Of a DNA stretch of 6,686 nucleotides, positions 1-5,026 are shown piece by piece. Location: positions 1-6,686 of the forward strand of contig CAMYLL010000154.1 in the NCBI GenBank assembly GCA_947259235.1, written 5' to 3'. The position numbers and the translations under genes were made by a program. This stretch comes from an uncultured Pseudodesulfovibrio sp. Its GTDB lineage: Bacteria; Desulfobacterota; Desulfovibrionia; Desulfovibrionales; Desulfovibrionaceae. Under the pieces are notes generated by a model. It did no database searches, was not told where the DNA came from, and worked only from the letters and a program-made list of their open reading frames with translations. Every line of letters begins with the position of its first letter. Within the stretch, counting starts at the first letter, position 1.

Positions 1-481
1 GGGGGACGATCTTCATGCGCGGAAGAAATGACGGAGGCGGACAATCGGCGGGCGGCGGCAGGGGCGCTCCCACCAGACGGTCGGCCATGGTGCTGATGCC
101 CTCGAAGACCACGTCCGTCCACTTGATGGTATCGCCCGTAAGGTTCGAGGAGACGAGCATCAAAAAGACGGCGAGGTCCCGCTGCTCCGGCGGCAGGCTC
201 CTGGCCCAGCCACGCCAGAACGCAGGATAATCACGCAGCGGATCAATGACGCGCTCAAGCTGGTCGTGGACTTCACTCTCGCGCCCGAGCTCCGTCAGCA
301 GCTCCACGAGCAGCATCCGCGCTTCGAGAAAGTCGGGATGGCGATCAAGGCCCTTCTTGAGTGTGATGACCGCATCTTCGGGGTTGCCGTTTTCAACAAA
401 CAGCTTGGCCAGGGGAAAGAATATCCTCGACCCCGGCTCCATGGAGAGAACTTCCTGGTACCACTCAATTTTCTTGCTCAT
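1..481 (-). CDS. Tetratricopeptide-repeat-like protein, C-terminus cut off by the window edge
   Basis: The frame is open from the ATG at 481 to the left edge, giving 160 codons without a stop. The first 80 residues are helical with TPR character: a first helix after MSKKIEWYQE, then F-F-P-L-A-K-L (about 21-27), then G-N-P-E-D-A-V-I-T-L-K-K-G-L (32-45) ending in H-P-D-F-L-E-A-R, the usual TPR turn. A second, weaker unit runs from about 54 to 80. Residues 135-160 are proline rich and look like a linker to a missing C-terminal part. TPR folds are protein-protein scaffolds; no enzymatic motif is visible, and no partner can be named. The start is supported by a GAAGGG Shine-Dalgarno 4-5 bases upstream. 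The gene overlaps the end of the septum initiator frame by 17 bases, so it is probably translationally coupled to it. No signal peptide is seen, so it is probably cytoplasmic. Confidence 0.75.
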   Translation of the reverse strand, partial: MSKKIEWYQEVLSMEPGSRIFFPLAKLFVENGNPEDAVITLKKGLDRHPDFLEARMLLVELLTELGRESEVHDQLERVIDPLRDYPAFWRGWARSLPPEQRDLAVFLMLVSSNLTGDTIKWTDVVFEGISTMADRLVGAPLPPPADCPPPSFLPRMKIVP

Positions 482-788
482 CGGTCCCTTCTTTGCGTGG
501 GTTGGCAGTCTCGTCGGGAAATATGTAGAGGATTTCATCCTTTTTGACAAAGTTCATCCGTTCGCGAACTATTTTCTCCTGATAAGCCGTATCGGACTTC
601 AACCGGCGAATCTCCTGGCTCAGGTCGAGGCTTTCGCCGTCCACGGCATCAATTCTGGACTGCAACAACTCGTAACGGTTCTTCAGCTCCAGATAGGCGA
701 TGACGCCCTAATCGCTCCAGATCAGCCGAACCAGCAGAAACAGATTGATGAAGACCAGCAGTGCGACGATGAGAATACGTCCGTGCAT
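465..788 (-). pseudogene. ftsB: FtsB/DivIC-type septum formation initiator, interrupted by an in-frame TAG
   Basis: FtsB/DivIC proteins are short bitopic membrane proteins: a short cytoplasmic tail, one helix, then a periplasmic coiled coil that binds FtsL and FtsQ in the divisome. Reading from the ATG at 788 gives a membrane segment (residues 4-24, ILIVALLVFINLF onward) and then L-I-W-S-D. A TAG stop follows at codon 27 (708-710). The same frame then continues with G-V-I-A-Y-L-E-L-K, a coiled coil to about residue 75, and the family-like ending V-K-K-D-E-I-L-Y-I-F-P-D-E before TGA at 465. Without the stop the protein would be 107 residues, a normal family length. The TAG falls in the short turn that corresponds to G-K-N-G of E. 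coli FtsB. The start has an AGTAGGG element just upstream and lies 3 bases after the preceding gene. The only evident restart codons are two TTGs at 663-668, which would lack the membrane anchor. Possible explanations are a sequencing error, a nonsense mutation, or readthrough. Confidence 0.8.
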
Positions 789-791
789 ACC

Positions 792-1070
792 CTACTGAAG
801 CCTGCGCCCGGATTTAGCCGCCGACCCCAAACGGACCAAAGGCCCCTGCAACTCCTTGAGAAAGTTGGCAGTGGCGCTTTCAATGCGCTCCACATCCTGT
901 TCACTCAGGTCGACCTTGTCGATCTTTTCGAGAAAGGATTTGAGCACGATGAACTCGTCGAGCAGGGAGTTGCCGTGCTCCAGCTTTTCCAGCTGGGGCT
1001 CCAGGTCCAGAATGGTCTGGAGGCAATTCGTGATGCGAACAAGATGGTTCACTGAATTGGTATCGGTCAT
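792..1070 (-). CDS. Small helical protein of unknown function between pgsA and the septum initiator
   Basis: This frame of 92 residues ends in TAG at 792. I do not recognise a named family. The composition is acidic and leucine rich: L-E-P-Q-L-E-K-L-E (23-31), then L-L-D-E-F-I-V-L-K-S-F-L-E-K-I (37-50), then V-E-R-I-E (60-64). This suggests two or three amphipathic helices, possibly a coiled coil, with a basic tail K-S-G-R-R at 86-90. There is no signal peptide and no membrane helix, so it is probably cytoplasmic. The frame stays open upstream to a TTG at 1094 that overlaps the pgsA stop, but that TTG has a purine run only two bases away. The ATG at 1070 is therefore preferred, although its own Shine-Dalgarno is weak. 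It lies 20 bases after pgsA and 3 bases before the septum initiator start, so co-transcription is very likely. Function is unknown; a role connected with division or envelope synthesis is only a guess from position. Confidence 0.75.
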   Translation of the reverse strand: MTDTNSVNHLVRITNCLQTILDLEPQLEKLEHGNSLLDEFIVLKSFLEKIDKVDLSEQDVERIESATANFLKELQGPLVRLGSAAKSGRRLQ

Positions 1071-1090
1071 GATGGACACCGTCTTACTGT

Positions 1091-1675
1091 TCAATTCTCT
1101 TCAGTTTTTAACCACTTTTTATAGAAATTGTACAGATAATTTCCACCGGAAAAAATCGTCAGTATCAATGCGACCCAGAGGAGGCCGTGCCCCAGAGGTC
1201 TCGGGTCCCATCCGAGCAAGGGATAGTGGAAGATCAGGAACCCCGTAGCCAGGCTCTGGAGCAGGGTTTTGGCCTTGCCGAACTTGTCTGCGGCCACCAC
1301 CTCGCCCATCTCCGCGGCCACGGCGCGCATGCCCGTGACGGCAAGCTCCCGGCCGATGATGATAATGACCATCCAGGCCGGGACGCCCCACCCGGGGCCG
1401 AGCCTGACAAGCATGATCAGGACCGAGCCGATGAGCAGTTTGTCTGCCAGGGGATCGAGAAACTTGCCCAGGTTCGTGATGATGTTCTGTTCGCGGGCGA
1501 TCTTGCCATCGAAGTAGTCCGTCACCGAGGCGATGAAGAAGACGCCGAAGGCGAAATACGAGCCGAACCTGAACCCGAACCACATCTCGAAATAGAGCAA
1601 CAGCACGATGATCGGTGCCGCGCCTATCCTGGCCATGGTCAGACAGTTGGGAAGGTTGAATATATCCTTTCTCAT
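1091..1675 (-). CDS. pgsA: CDP-diacylglycerol--glycerol-3-phosphate 3-phosphatidyltransferase
   Basis: PgsA transfers a phosphatidyl group from CDP-diacylglycerol to glycerol 3-phosphate, the committed step toward phosphatidylglycerol and cardiolipin at the inner membrane. The 194-residue protein carries the complete CDP-alcohol phosphatidyltransferase signature D-x2-D-G-x2-A-R-x8-G-x3-D-x3-D: D53, D56, G57, A60, R61, G70, D74 and D78, all present. Hydrophobic segments fit the multi-pass fold: about 18-30, 38-52, 82-92, 97-108, 140-150 and 162-180. The length fits the family. The frame extends 19 codons upstream to 1732, but the ATG at 1675 is chosen because MRKDIFNLPN is the typical PgsA N-terminus and GGGGAG sits four to five bases upstream of it. 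The longer version would overlap the mrp gene. The gene starts 10 bases after the mrp stop, which places it firmly in the operon. Confidence 0.95.
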   Translation of the reverse strand: MRKDIFNLPNCLTMARIGAAPIIVLLLYFEMWFGFRFGSYFAFGVFFIASVTDYFDGKIAREQNIITNLGKFLDPLADKLLIGSVLIMLVRLGPGWGVPAWMVIIIIGRELAVTGMRAVAAEMGEVVAADKFGKAKTLLQSLATGFLIFHYPLLGWDPRPLGHGLLWVALILTIFSGGNYLYNFYKKWLKTEEN

Positions 1676-1685
1676 AACTCCCCAC

Positions 1686-2576
1686 CTAGGCGTGAGTTGT
1701 AGACGCCGCTTCGAGACTCTTTTCCGCCGCATCGGCGATGGTATCCGCCAGCGCTATGAAGGCGCGCTTGGCAAAGGAATCTTCCTCGAAGAGTACCACA
1801 GGTTTACCCATATCGCCAGCCACAACAGTGGCCGGATCCAGCGGAATCGCGCCGAGGAATTCGAGTCCGTACTTATCGGCGAGGTCCCTGCCGCCGCCCT
1901 TCTTGAACAGGTCGATGGACTCATGGCAATGGGGGCAGACCAGTCCGCTCATGTTCTCCACCACGCCGAGGACGTTGGCCTGGGCATACTGGAGGAAATT
2001 GATGGATTTGCGGACATCCGACAGGGAGACCTCCTGAGGCGTGGTGACCACGACGCACAGCGCCTCGGGCACGGTCTTCAGGACAGTCATGGGTTCGTCG
2101 CCGGTACCGGGAGGCGAATCGACCACCAGGAAATCAAGCTCGCCCCACTGCACATCGGAGACGAACTGGCGGATGGCCGAGGTCTTCATGGGACCGCGCC
2201 ACAGCACGGCCTGGTCCGGGTCCTTGAGCAGGGACTCCATGGACACCACGTGCAGGTTGTCGTTGTACCGCTTGGGCAGGATCAGCGAGCCTCTGTCTAT
2301 GTCAAGAGTGCCCGAGATGCCCAGCAGGGTCGGCACGCTGGGGCCGTGGATGTCCACATCCAGAAGCCCCACCTTGAACCCCTTGGCCGCCAGGGCCGCA
2401 GCCACGTTGACGGAGACGGAGCTTTTGCCCACCCCGCCCTTGCCGCTCATGATGAACAGCTTGTATTTGATCTTCTTCAGGGTGGACCGAATCATCTCGT
2501 CCTGAAGCTGCATCTTGGCGCTCGGCGCGCCCTTGTCGCCACCGCCGCCACACGAACCGGAACTGCAACCACTCAT
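1686..2576 (-). CDS. mrp: Mrp/NBP35 (ApbC) family Fe-S cluster carrier ATPase
   Basis: Mrp-type proteins are cytoplasmic P-loop ATPases of the MinD/ParA branch that bind a [4Fe-4S] cluster at a dimer interface and deliver it to target enzymes. The 296-residue protein has the deviant Walker A motif S-G-K-G-G-V-G-K-S at 44-52, the switch I-like L-D-V-D-I-H-G-P-S at 72-80, and the Walker B region F-L-V-V-D-S-P-P-G-T-G-D at 149-160. The cluster motif C-P-H-C is at 214-217. E-N-M-S-G-L-V (207-213) before that motif is also typical. The N-terminus is glycine and cysteine rich with C4 and C9 (CSSGSC), which may be a second metal-binding site. The N-terminal MIP18-like domain of longer Mrp proteins is absent. 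The start at 2576 has AAGGTGA nine bases upstream. It lies between the DUF368 gene (41-base gap) and pgsA (10-base gap). Fe-S delivery fits an anaerobe rich in Fe-S enzymes; the client is not evident here. Confidence 0.93.
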   Translation of the reverse strand: MSGCSSGSCGGGGDKGAPSAKMQLQDEMIRSTLKKIKYKLFIMSGKGGVGKSSVSVNVAAALAAKGFKVGLLDVDIHGPSVPTLLGISGTLDIDRGSLILPKRYNDNLHVVSMESLLKDPDQAVLWRGPMKTSAIRQFVSDVQWGELDFLVVDSPPGTGDEPMTVLKTVPEALCVVVTTPQEVSLSDVRKSINFLQYAQANVLGVVENMSGLVCPHCHESIDLFKKGGGRDLADKYGLEFLGAIPLDPATVVAGDMGKPVVLFEEDSFAKRAFIALADTIADAAEKSLEAASTTHA

Positions 2577-2599
2577 GAGTCTTTCACCTTATTGCTTGC

Positions 2600-2616
2600 G
2601 CCGTCTAAGCGACGGC
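2600..2616 (-). other. Intercistronic hairpin between the DUF368 gene and mrp
   Basis: GCCGTC (2600-2605) and GACGGC (2611-2616) form a perfect 6-bp GC-rich stem around a 5-base loop in the 41-base gap, the largest gap in the operon. No T tract follows on the minus strand, so it is not an intrinsic terminator. It could slow RNA decay or mark a processing site, but it may be coincidental. Confidence 0.4.
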
Positions 2617-2617
2617 C

Positions 2618-3595
2618 TCATACACTTCTGCCGCTGCGGGACACACGATCCAACAGCAAAACGGCCATCGCCCCGGCCAAAGCCAAGCCAATCGCCACGA
2701 AAAGTTCACTATCCACACCGCTGGGCAGCACGTTCATCTCCCGCAGCACATGGACCTTGCCGCGAATGACCGCGGTTTCAAGGACATCCTTCCAGGGCCA
2801 CACCTTGCGAAGCGCCCCGATCATGAAGCCTGTCAGCACGCTCACCGTGGCCGCGTGCCACCGATGAAGAAGGTAATGCAGGACGCGAGAAAAAACAATT
2901 ATCCCCACCGCCGCCCCGCAGGCAAAGACAACGATGACCAAAAAATTATCCAACACAAAGGGATTCTTGAGCGTTCTCGTGACATACTCGTACTTGCCGA
3001 GCATCAGCAGCAGAAAGGCCCCGCTGATGCCGGGCAAAATCATGGCGCAGATGGCGATGGCCCCGCACAGAAAAATGAACGGCAGGGTTTCGGGCGTCGA
3101 GACCGGGATCATACCCACCAGAAGGAAGCTGCCCACCGCGCCAAGGCCGACCAAGGCAAGGTTTGTCACGTTCAGAGGCCGGATCTCGCGCCCGACCACG
3201 TATATGGACGCGGCTATGAGGCCCATGAAAACGGACCATATCTCGATGGGGTGGGCAAGCAGCATATAGTTCATGACGCGGGCCATCCCGACCAGGGCCG
3301 TGAGGATGCCAAAGAGCAGGCAGACCAGAAAACGCAAGTGAACCGAAGCCAGCGCACCCGGGATATCCAGCCTGACCAGCCGCCGGGCAAAGTCGAGATC
3401 AACCGAACGGATGGCATCCACCAGCTGGGTGTAAATGCCCGTGATAAAGGCGATGGTTCCGCCGGAAACGCCCGGAATGATATCCGCCGCGCCCATGCAG
3501 AACCCCTTGCCCCAGAGCAGGGCCGCGCCCCTCACGTCTCGGGGGCCGGGGCTGGCCATGAACGCCTGTGCCAGCGTCGTCTCTTTCTTGATCAT
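2618..3595 (-). CDS. DUF368 family membrane protein, probable undecaprenyl-phosphate translocase (PopT-like)
   Basis: DUF368 proteins were recently shown in other bacteria to translocate undecaprenyl phosphate across the inner membrane, so that the lipid carrier can be reused for peptidoglycan and surface polymers. This 325-residue protein is strongly hydrophobic with roughly eight to ten membrane segments. It shows the family hallmark G-A-A-D-I-I-P-G-V-S-G-G (35-46) and a second copy I-L-P-G-I-S-G-A (186-193). The two halves align as P-G-[VI]-S-G-x8-G-x-Y (41-55 and 188-202), an internal duplication expected for an inverted-repeat transporter. The start at 3595 lies 6 bases after the pcm stop, with AGCAGGA directly upstream; the spacing is short, so translational coupling to pcm is likely. 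An internal ATG at codon 13 is an alternative start. Family assignment is firm; the transport activity is inferred from homologues. Confidence 0.9.
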   Translation of the reverse strand: MIKKETTLAQAFMASPGPRDVRGAALLWGKGFCMGAADIIPGVSGGTIAFITGIYTQLVDAIRSVDLDFARRLVRLDIPGALASVHLRFLVCLLFGILTALVGMARVMNYMLLAHPIEIWSVFMGLIAASIYVVGREIRPLNVTNLALVGLGAVGSFLLVGMIPVSTPETLPFIFLCGAIAICAMILPGISGAFLLLMLGKYEYVTRTLKNPFVLDNFLVIVVFACGAAVGIIVFSRVLHYLLHRWHAATVSVLTGFMIGALRKVWPWKDVLETAVIRGKVHVLREMNVLPSGVDSELFVAIGLALAGAMAVLLLDRVSRSGRSV

Positions 3596-3601
3596 TCCTG
3601 C

Positions 3602-4243
3602 TTACCAGCCATGCTGTCCCACAAGATCGACAAAGGCCACGTCGCCCTGGTCGGAGCGGGTTACCCGGCCATCCAGTTTTTCTATGAGAACAAGCCGCTG
3701 CACCCGCTTGGATTCCCCCACGGGGATAAGCATGCGGCCGGGGTCGGCCAGTTGGTCTATGAGCGGCTCGGGCACTTCCGGCCCGCCTGCCGTGACGATT
3801 ATGCGGTCATAGGGCGCGTGCTCGGGCCAGCCCATGGTTCCGTCGTCGAGCTTGAGCTTGACCGAGAACATCCGCATGTCCATGAACCGCTTGCGCGCCG
3901 CGAAAAATAGCTTTTTGATGCGCTCCACCGTGTAGACATCGGCGCCCATGTGGGCCAGCACGGCGGCCTGGTATCCCGAGCCGGTGCCGATTTCGAGCAC
4001 GCTCATGCCCGGTTCCACCTGGAGCAACTCGGACATGCGCGCCACTATGAATGGCTGGGAGATGGTCTGTCCCTCGCCGATGGGCAGGGGGCCGTCGGAA
4101 TACGCCTTGTACGCAAAGGCCTCCTCGACGAAGAGGTGTCTGTGGAGAGACCGCATGGCGGAAAGAACCGCCGGGTCCGAAACGCCGCGCGCCTCGATTT
4201 GTTCACGCACCATGCGCTCTCTGGACCTCACCGGATCAACCAT
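3602..4243 (-). CDS. pcm: Protein-L-isoaspartate O-methyltransferase
   Basis: PCMT uses S-adenosylmethionine to methylate the carboxyl of isoaspartyl residues in aged proteins, starting their repair to aspartate. It is cytosolic. The 213-residue length matches the bacterial enzyme. Visible family features in order: R-E-Q-I-E-A-R-G (13-20), the substrate-site segment [13 protein letters not shown] (56-68), SAM motif [12 protein letters not shown] (82-92), the acidic V-E-R that follows strand 2 (106-108), D-D-G-T (133-136), motif II-like Y-D-R-I-I-V-T-A (145-152), and the C-terminal [10 protein letters not shown]. The start ATG at 4243 has AGGAG six bases upstream; another ATG at 4247 is out of frame. 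It is the first gene of the seven-gene operon and is transcribed divergently from the CBS gene. Confidence 0.96.
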   Translation of the reverse strand: MVDPVRSRERMVREQIEARGVSDPAVLSAMRSLHRHLFVEEAFAYKAYSDGPLPIGEGQTISQPFIVARMSELLQVEPGMSVLEIGTGSGYQAAVLAHMGADVYTVERIKKLFFAARKRFMDMRMFSVKLKLDDGTMGWPEHAPYDRIIVTAGGPEVPEPLIDQLADPGRMLIPVGESKRVQRLVLIEKLDGRVTRSDQGDVAFVDLVGQHGW

Positions 4244-4254
4244 GCATTCTCCTG

Positions 4255-4286
4255 AAAAAAGAACTCGGCGCTCCGCCTGGAACGCC
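4255..4286 (-). promoter_or_regulatory. Leader hairpin with T tract upstream of pcm (possible attenuator)
   Basis: On the minus strand GGCGTTCC and GGAGCGCC (bases 4286-4279 and 4274-4267) form an 8-bp stem with one G-U pair around a 4-base loop. After six bases comes TTTTTT (4260-4255), then the pcm Shine-Dalgarno. This resembles a weak intrinsic terminator in a 5' leader and would act as an attenuator if the promoter lies upstream. The 6-base gap between stem and T tract is longer than usual, and no leader peptide was found. Confidence 0.35.
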
Positions 4287-4389
4287 TGCGGGATGCTGAA
4301 CAGATTCCGCCGTCAAAGTCAACCAAACCCCTGTCCCGAGGTTATTTAAAACCACTCCTCCTTGACACTGTCGGGGCTTTGATGTTGAC

Positions 4390-4398
4390 TGATAATAT
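4390..4398 (+). promoter_or_regulatory. Candidate extended -10 element for the CBS gene
   Basis: TGATAATAT reads as TG-n-TAATAT, an extended -10 form; GATAAT at 4391-4396 is an overlapping match. Transcription would start near 4403-4405, giving a leader of about 15 bases that includes GGAGGA at 4408-4413, five bases before the ATG. No -35 box stands at 16-18 bases; TTGACA at 4362-4367 is too far away, so the call rests on the -10 alone. Confidence 0.3.
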
Positions 4399-4418
4399 TC
4401 ACGAAACGGAGGACATTA

Positions 4419-4847
4419 ATGCTCAAAGTCAAGGATCTGATGACCACGCCGGTCTTCTCTCTGCGAGAAACCGACTCCCTGCAAAGCGCCCGCTCCATGA
4501 TGGACCTCCAGCGAATCCGGCACATCCCCATCGTCACGGTGGACAACGTCTTCACCGGCCTCGTCACCCACCGCGACATCCTCTCCGCGACCATCTCCCA
4601 ACTGGCCGAGATGGACCCCGAAACCCAGAGTGAGATAGACGCGGGCATCCCCATCAGGGAAGTCATGCGCACGGACATCAAGACGGTTGACGAGGAATCG
4701 TCCCTCAAGGACGCGGCCCAGACCCTGCTCAACCACAAATACGGCTGCCTGCCCGTTGTCCACGACGGCGTGCTCATGGGCATACTGACCGAGGCGGACT
4801 TTCTGCGGCTGACGATCAAACTGATGGATGCCCTGGACCAGCAGTAA
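4419..4847 (+). CDS. Stand-alone tandem CBS-domain protein
   Basis: This 142-residue protein consists almost entirely of two CBS domains, which together form a Bateman module. Such modules bind adenine nucleotides (AMP, ATP, sometimes SAM or c-di-AMP) and act as energy or ligand sensors. CBS1 spans about 3-58 with V-K-D-L-M-T-T-P-V at the start and G-L-V-T-H-R-D-I-L (47-55) at the end. CBS2 spans about 78-133 with I-R-E-V-M-R-T-D and G-I-L-T-E-A-D-F-L (121-129). The T-H-R-D and T-E-A-D positions match the usual ribose-phosphate contact (T/S-x-x-D). Residues 60-77 form an acidic linker. No effector domain or membrane helix is present, so it must act on a separate partner, which is not evident here. 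A strong GGAGGA Shine-Dalgarno fixes the start, and a terminator follows, so it is probably monocistronic. Confidence 0.93.
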   Translation: MLKVKDLMTTPVFSLRETDSLQSARSMMDLQRIRHIPIVTVDNVFTGLVTHRDILSATISQLAEMDPETQSEIDAGIPIREVMRTDIKTVDEESSLKDAAQTLLNHKYGCLPVVHDGVLMGILTEADFLRLTIKLMDALDQQ

Positions 4848-4869
4848 GCAGCTTCCGCCAGCCCCCCGG

Positions 4870-4906
4870 ACATGCCGCATTCGATGAATACGGCATGTTT
4901 TTCTTT
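4870..4906 (+). terminator. Intrinsic terminator after the CBS gene
   Basis: CATGCCG-C-ATTC (4871-4882) pairs with GAAT-A-CGGCATG (4886-4897) around GAT, giving 11 pairs with one C/A mismatch, plus A4870-T4898. TTTTTCTTT follows. It lies 23 bases after the CBS stop codon. Confidence 0.88.
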
Positions 4907-4966
4907 GACCGGTGGAGCACTCGTTCCGACTCCCCGGTTCCCGTGCGGATTTTTCGTCCCCTACCC

Positions 4967-4995
4967 TTGTCTCCCGTGGCGGATATGTATAGACT
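4967..4995 (+). promoter_or_regulatory. Candidate sigma-70-type promoter for the M23 peptidase gene
   Basis: TTGTCT (4967-4972) and TAGACT (4990-4995) are separated by 17 bases; each matches four of six consensus positions. Transcription would begin near 5002, and the leader would carry AGGA at 5017-5020, six bases before the ATG at 5027. The -10 box forms the left arm of a perfect palindrome. Confidence 0.35.
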
Positions 4996-5002
4996 TAGTC
5001 TA
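4990..5002. promoter_or_regulatory. Perfect 13-base palindrome, possible operator
   Basis: TAGACT-T-AGTCTA is a perfect inverted repeat of six bases per arm around one central base. It overlaps the proposed -10 and start site of the peptidase gene, the place where a dimeric repressor would block transcription. It is too tight to form an RNA hairpin, so a DNA-level role is more plausible. No regulator can be named. Confidence 0.4.
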
Positions 5003-5026
5003 GATTATCACACAACAGGATGAAAC

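Noticed and set aside
708..710. Pyrrolysine or global TAG reassignment as the explanation of the stop
   Set aside because: TAG ends mrp, the 92-residue gene and the M23 gene at sensible family lengths. No methylamine methyltransferase context or recognised pyrrolysine insertion element is present.
246..1055. A 269-codon plus-strand open frame
   Set aside because: It is antisense to the TPR-like, septum initiator and 92-residue genes, and its translation is low complexity at the start and matches nothing.
1608..2867. A 419-codon plus-strand open frame
   Set aside because: It lies antisense to pgsA, mrp and the end of the DUF368 gene, all firmly identified. Long antisense frames are common in GC-rich coding DNA, and this one has no recognisable domain or ribosome binding site.
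2750..3910. A 386-codon plus-strand open frame
   Set aside because: It is antisense to the DUF368 and pcm genes, with a histidine, aspartate and glutamine-rich composition typical of the reverse complement of membrane-protein codons.
4362..4367. TTGACA as the -35 box of the CBS gene promoter
   Set aside because: No acceptable -10 hexamer occurs 16-18 bases downstream; the TAATAT/GATAAT element is 23-25 bases away.
4346..4880. Two minus-strand frames opposite the CBS gene
   Set aside because: The plus-strand product has two clear CBS domains, a strong ribosome binding site and a terminator. The opposite frames have none of these.
4934..4955. T run after a GC stretch as a second terminator
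   Set aside because: Only a three-base-pair stem can be formed before the Ts, and it would stand just upstream of the peptidase promoter with no transcript to end.
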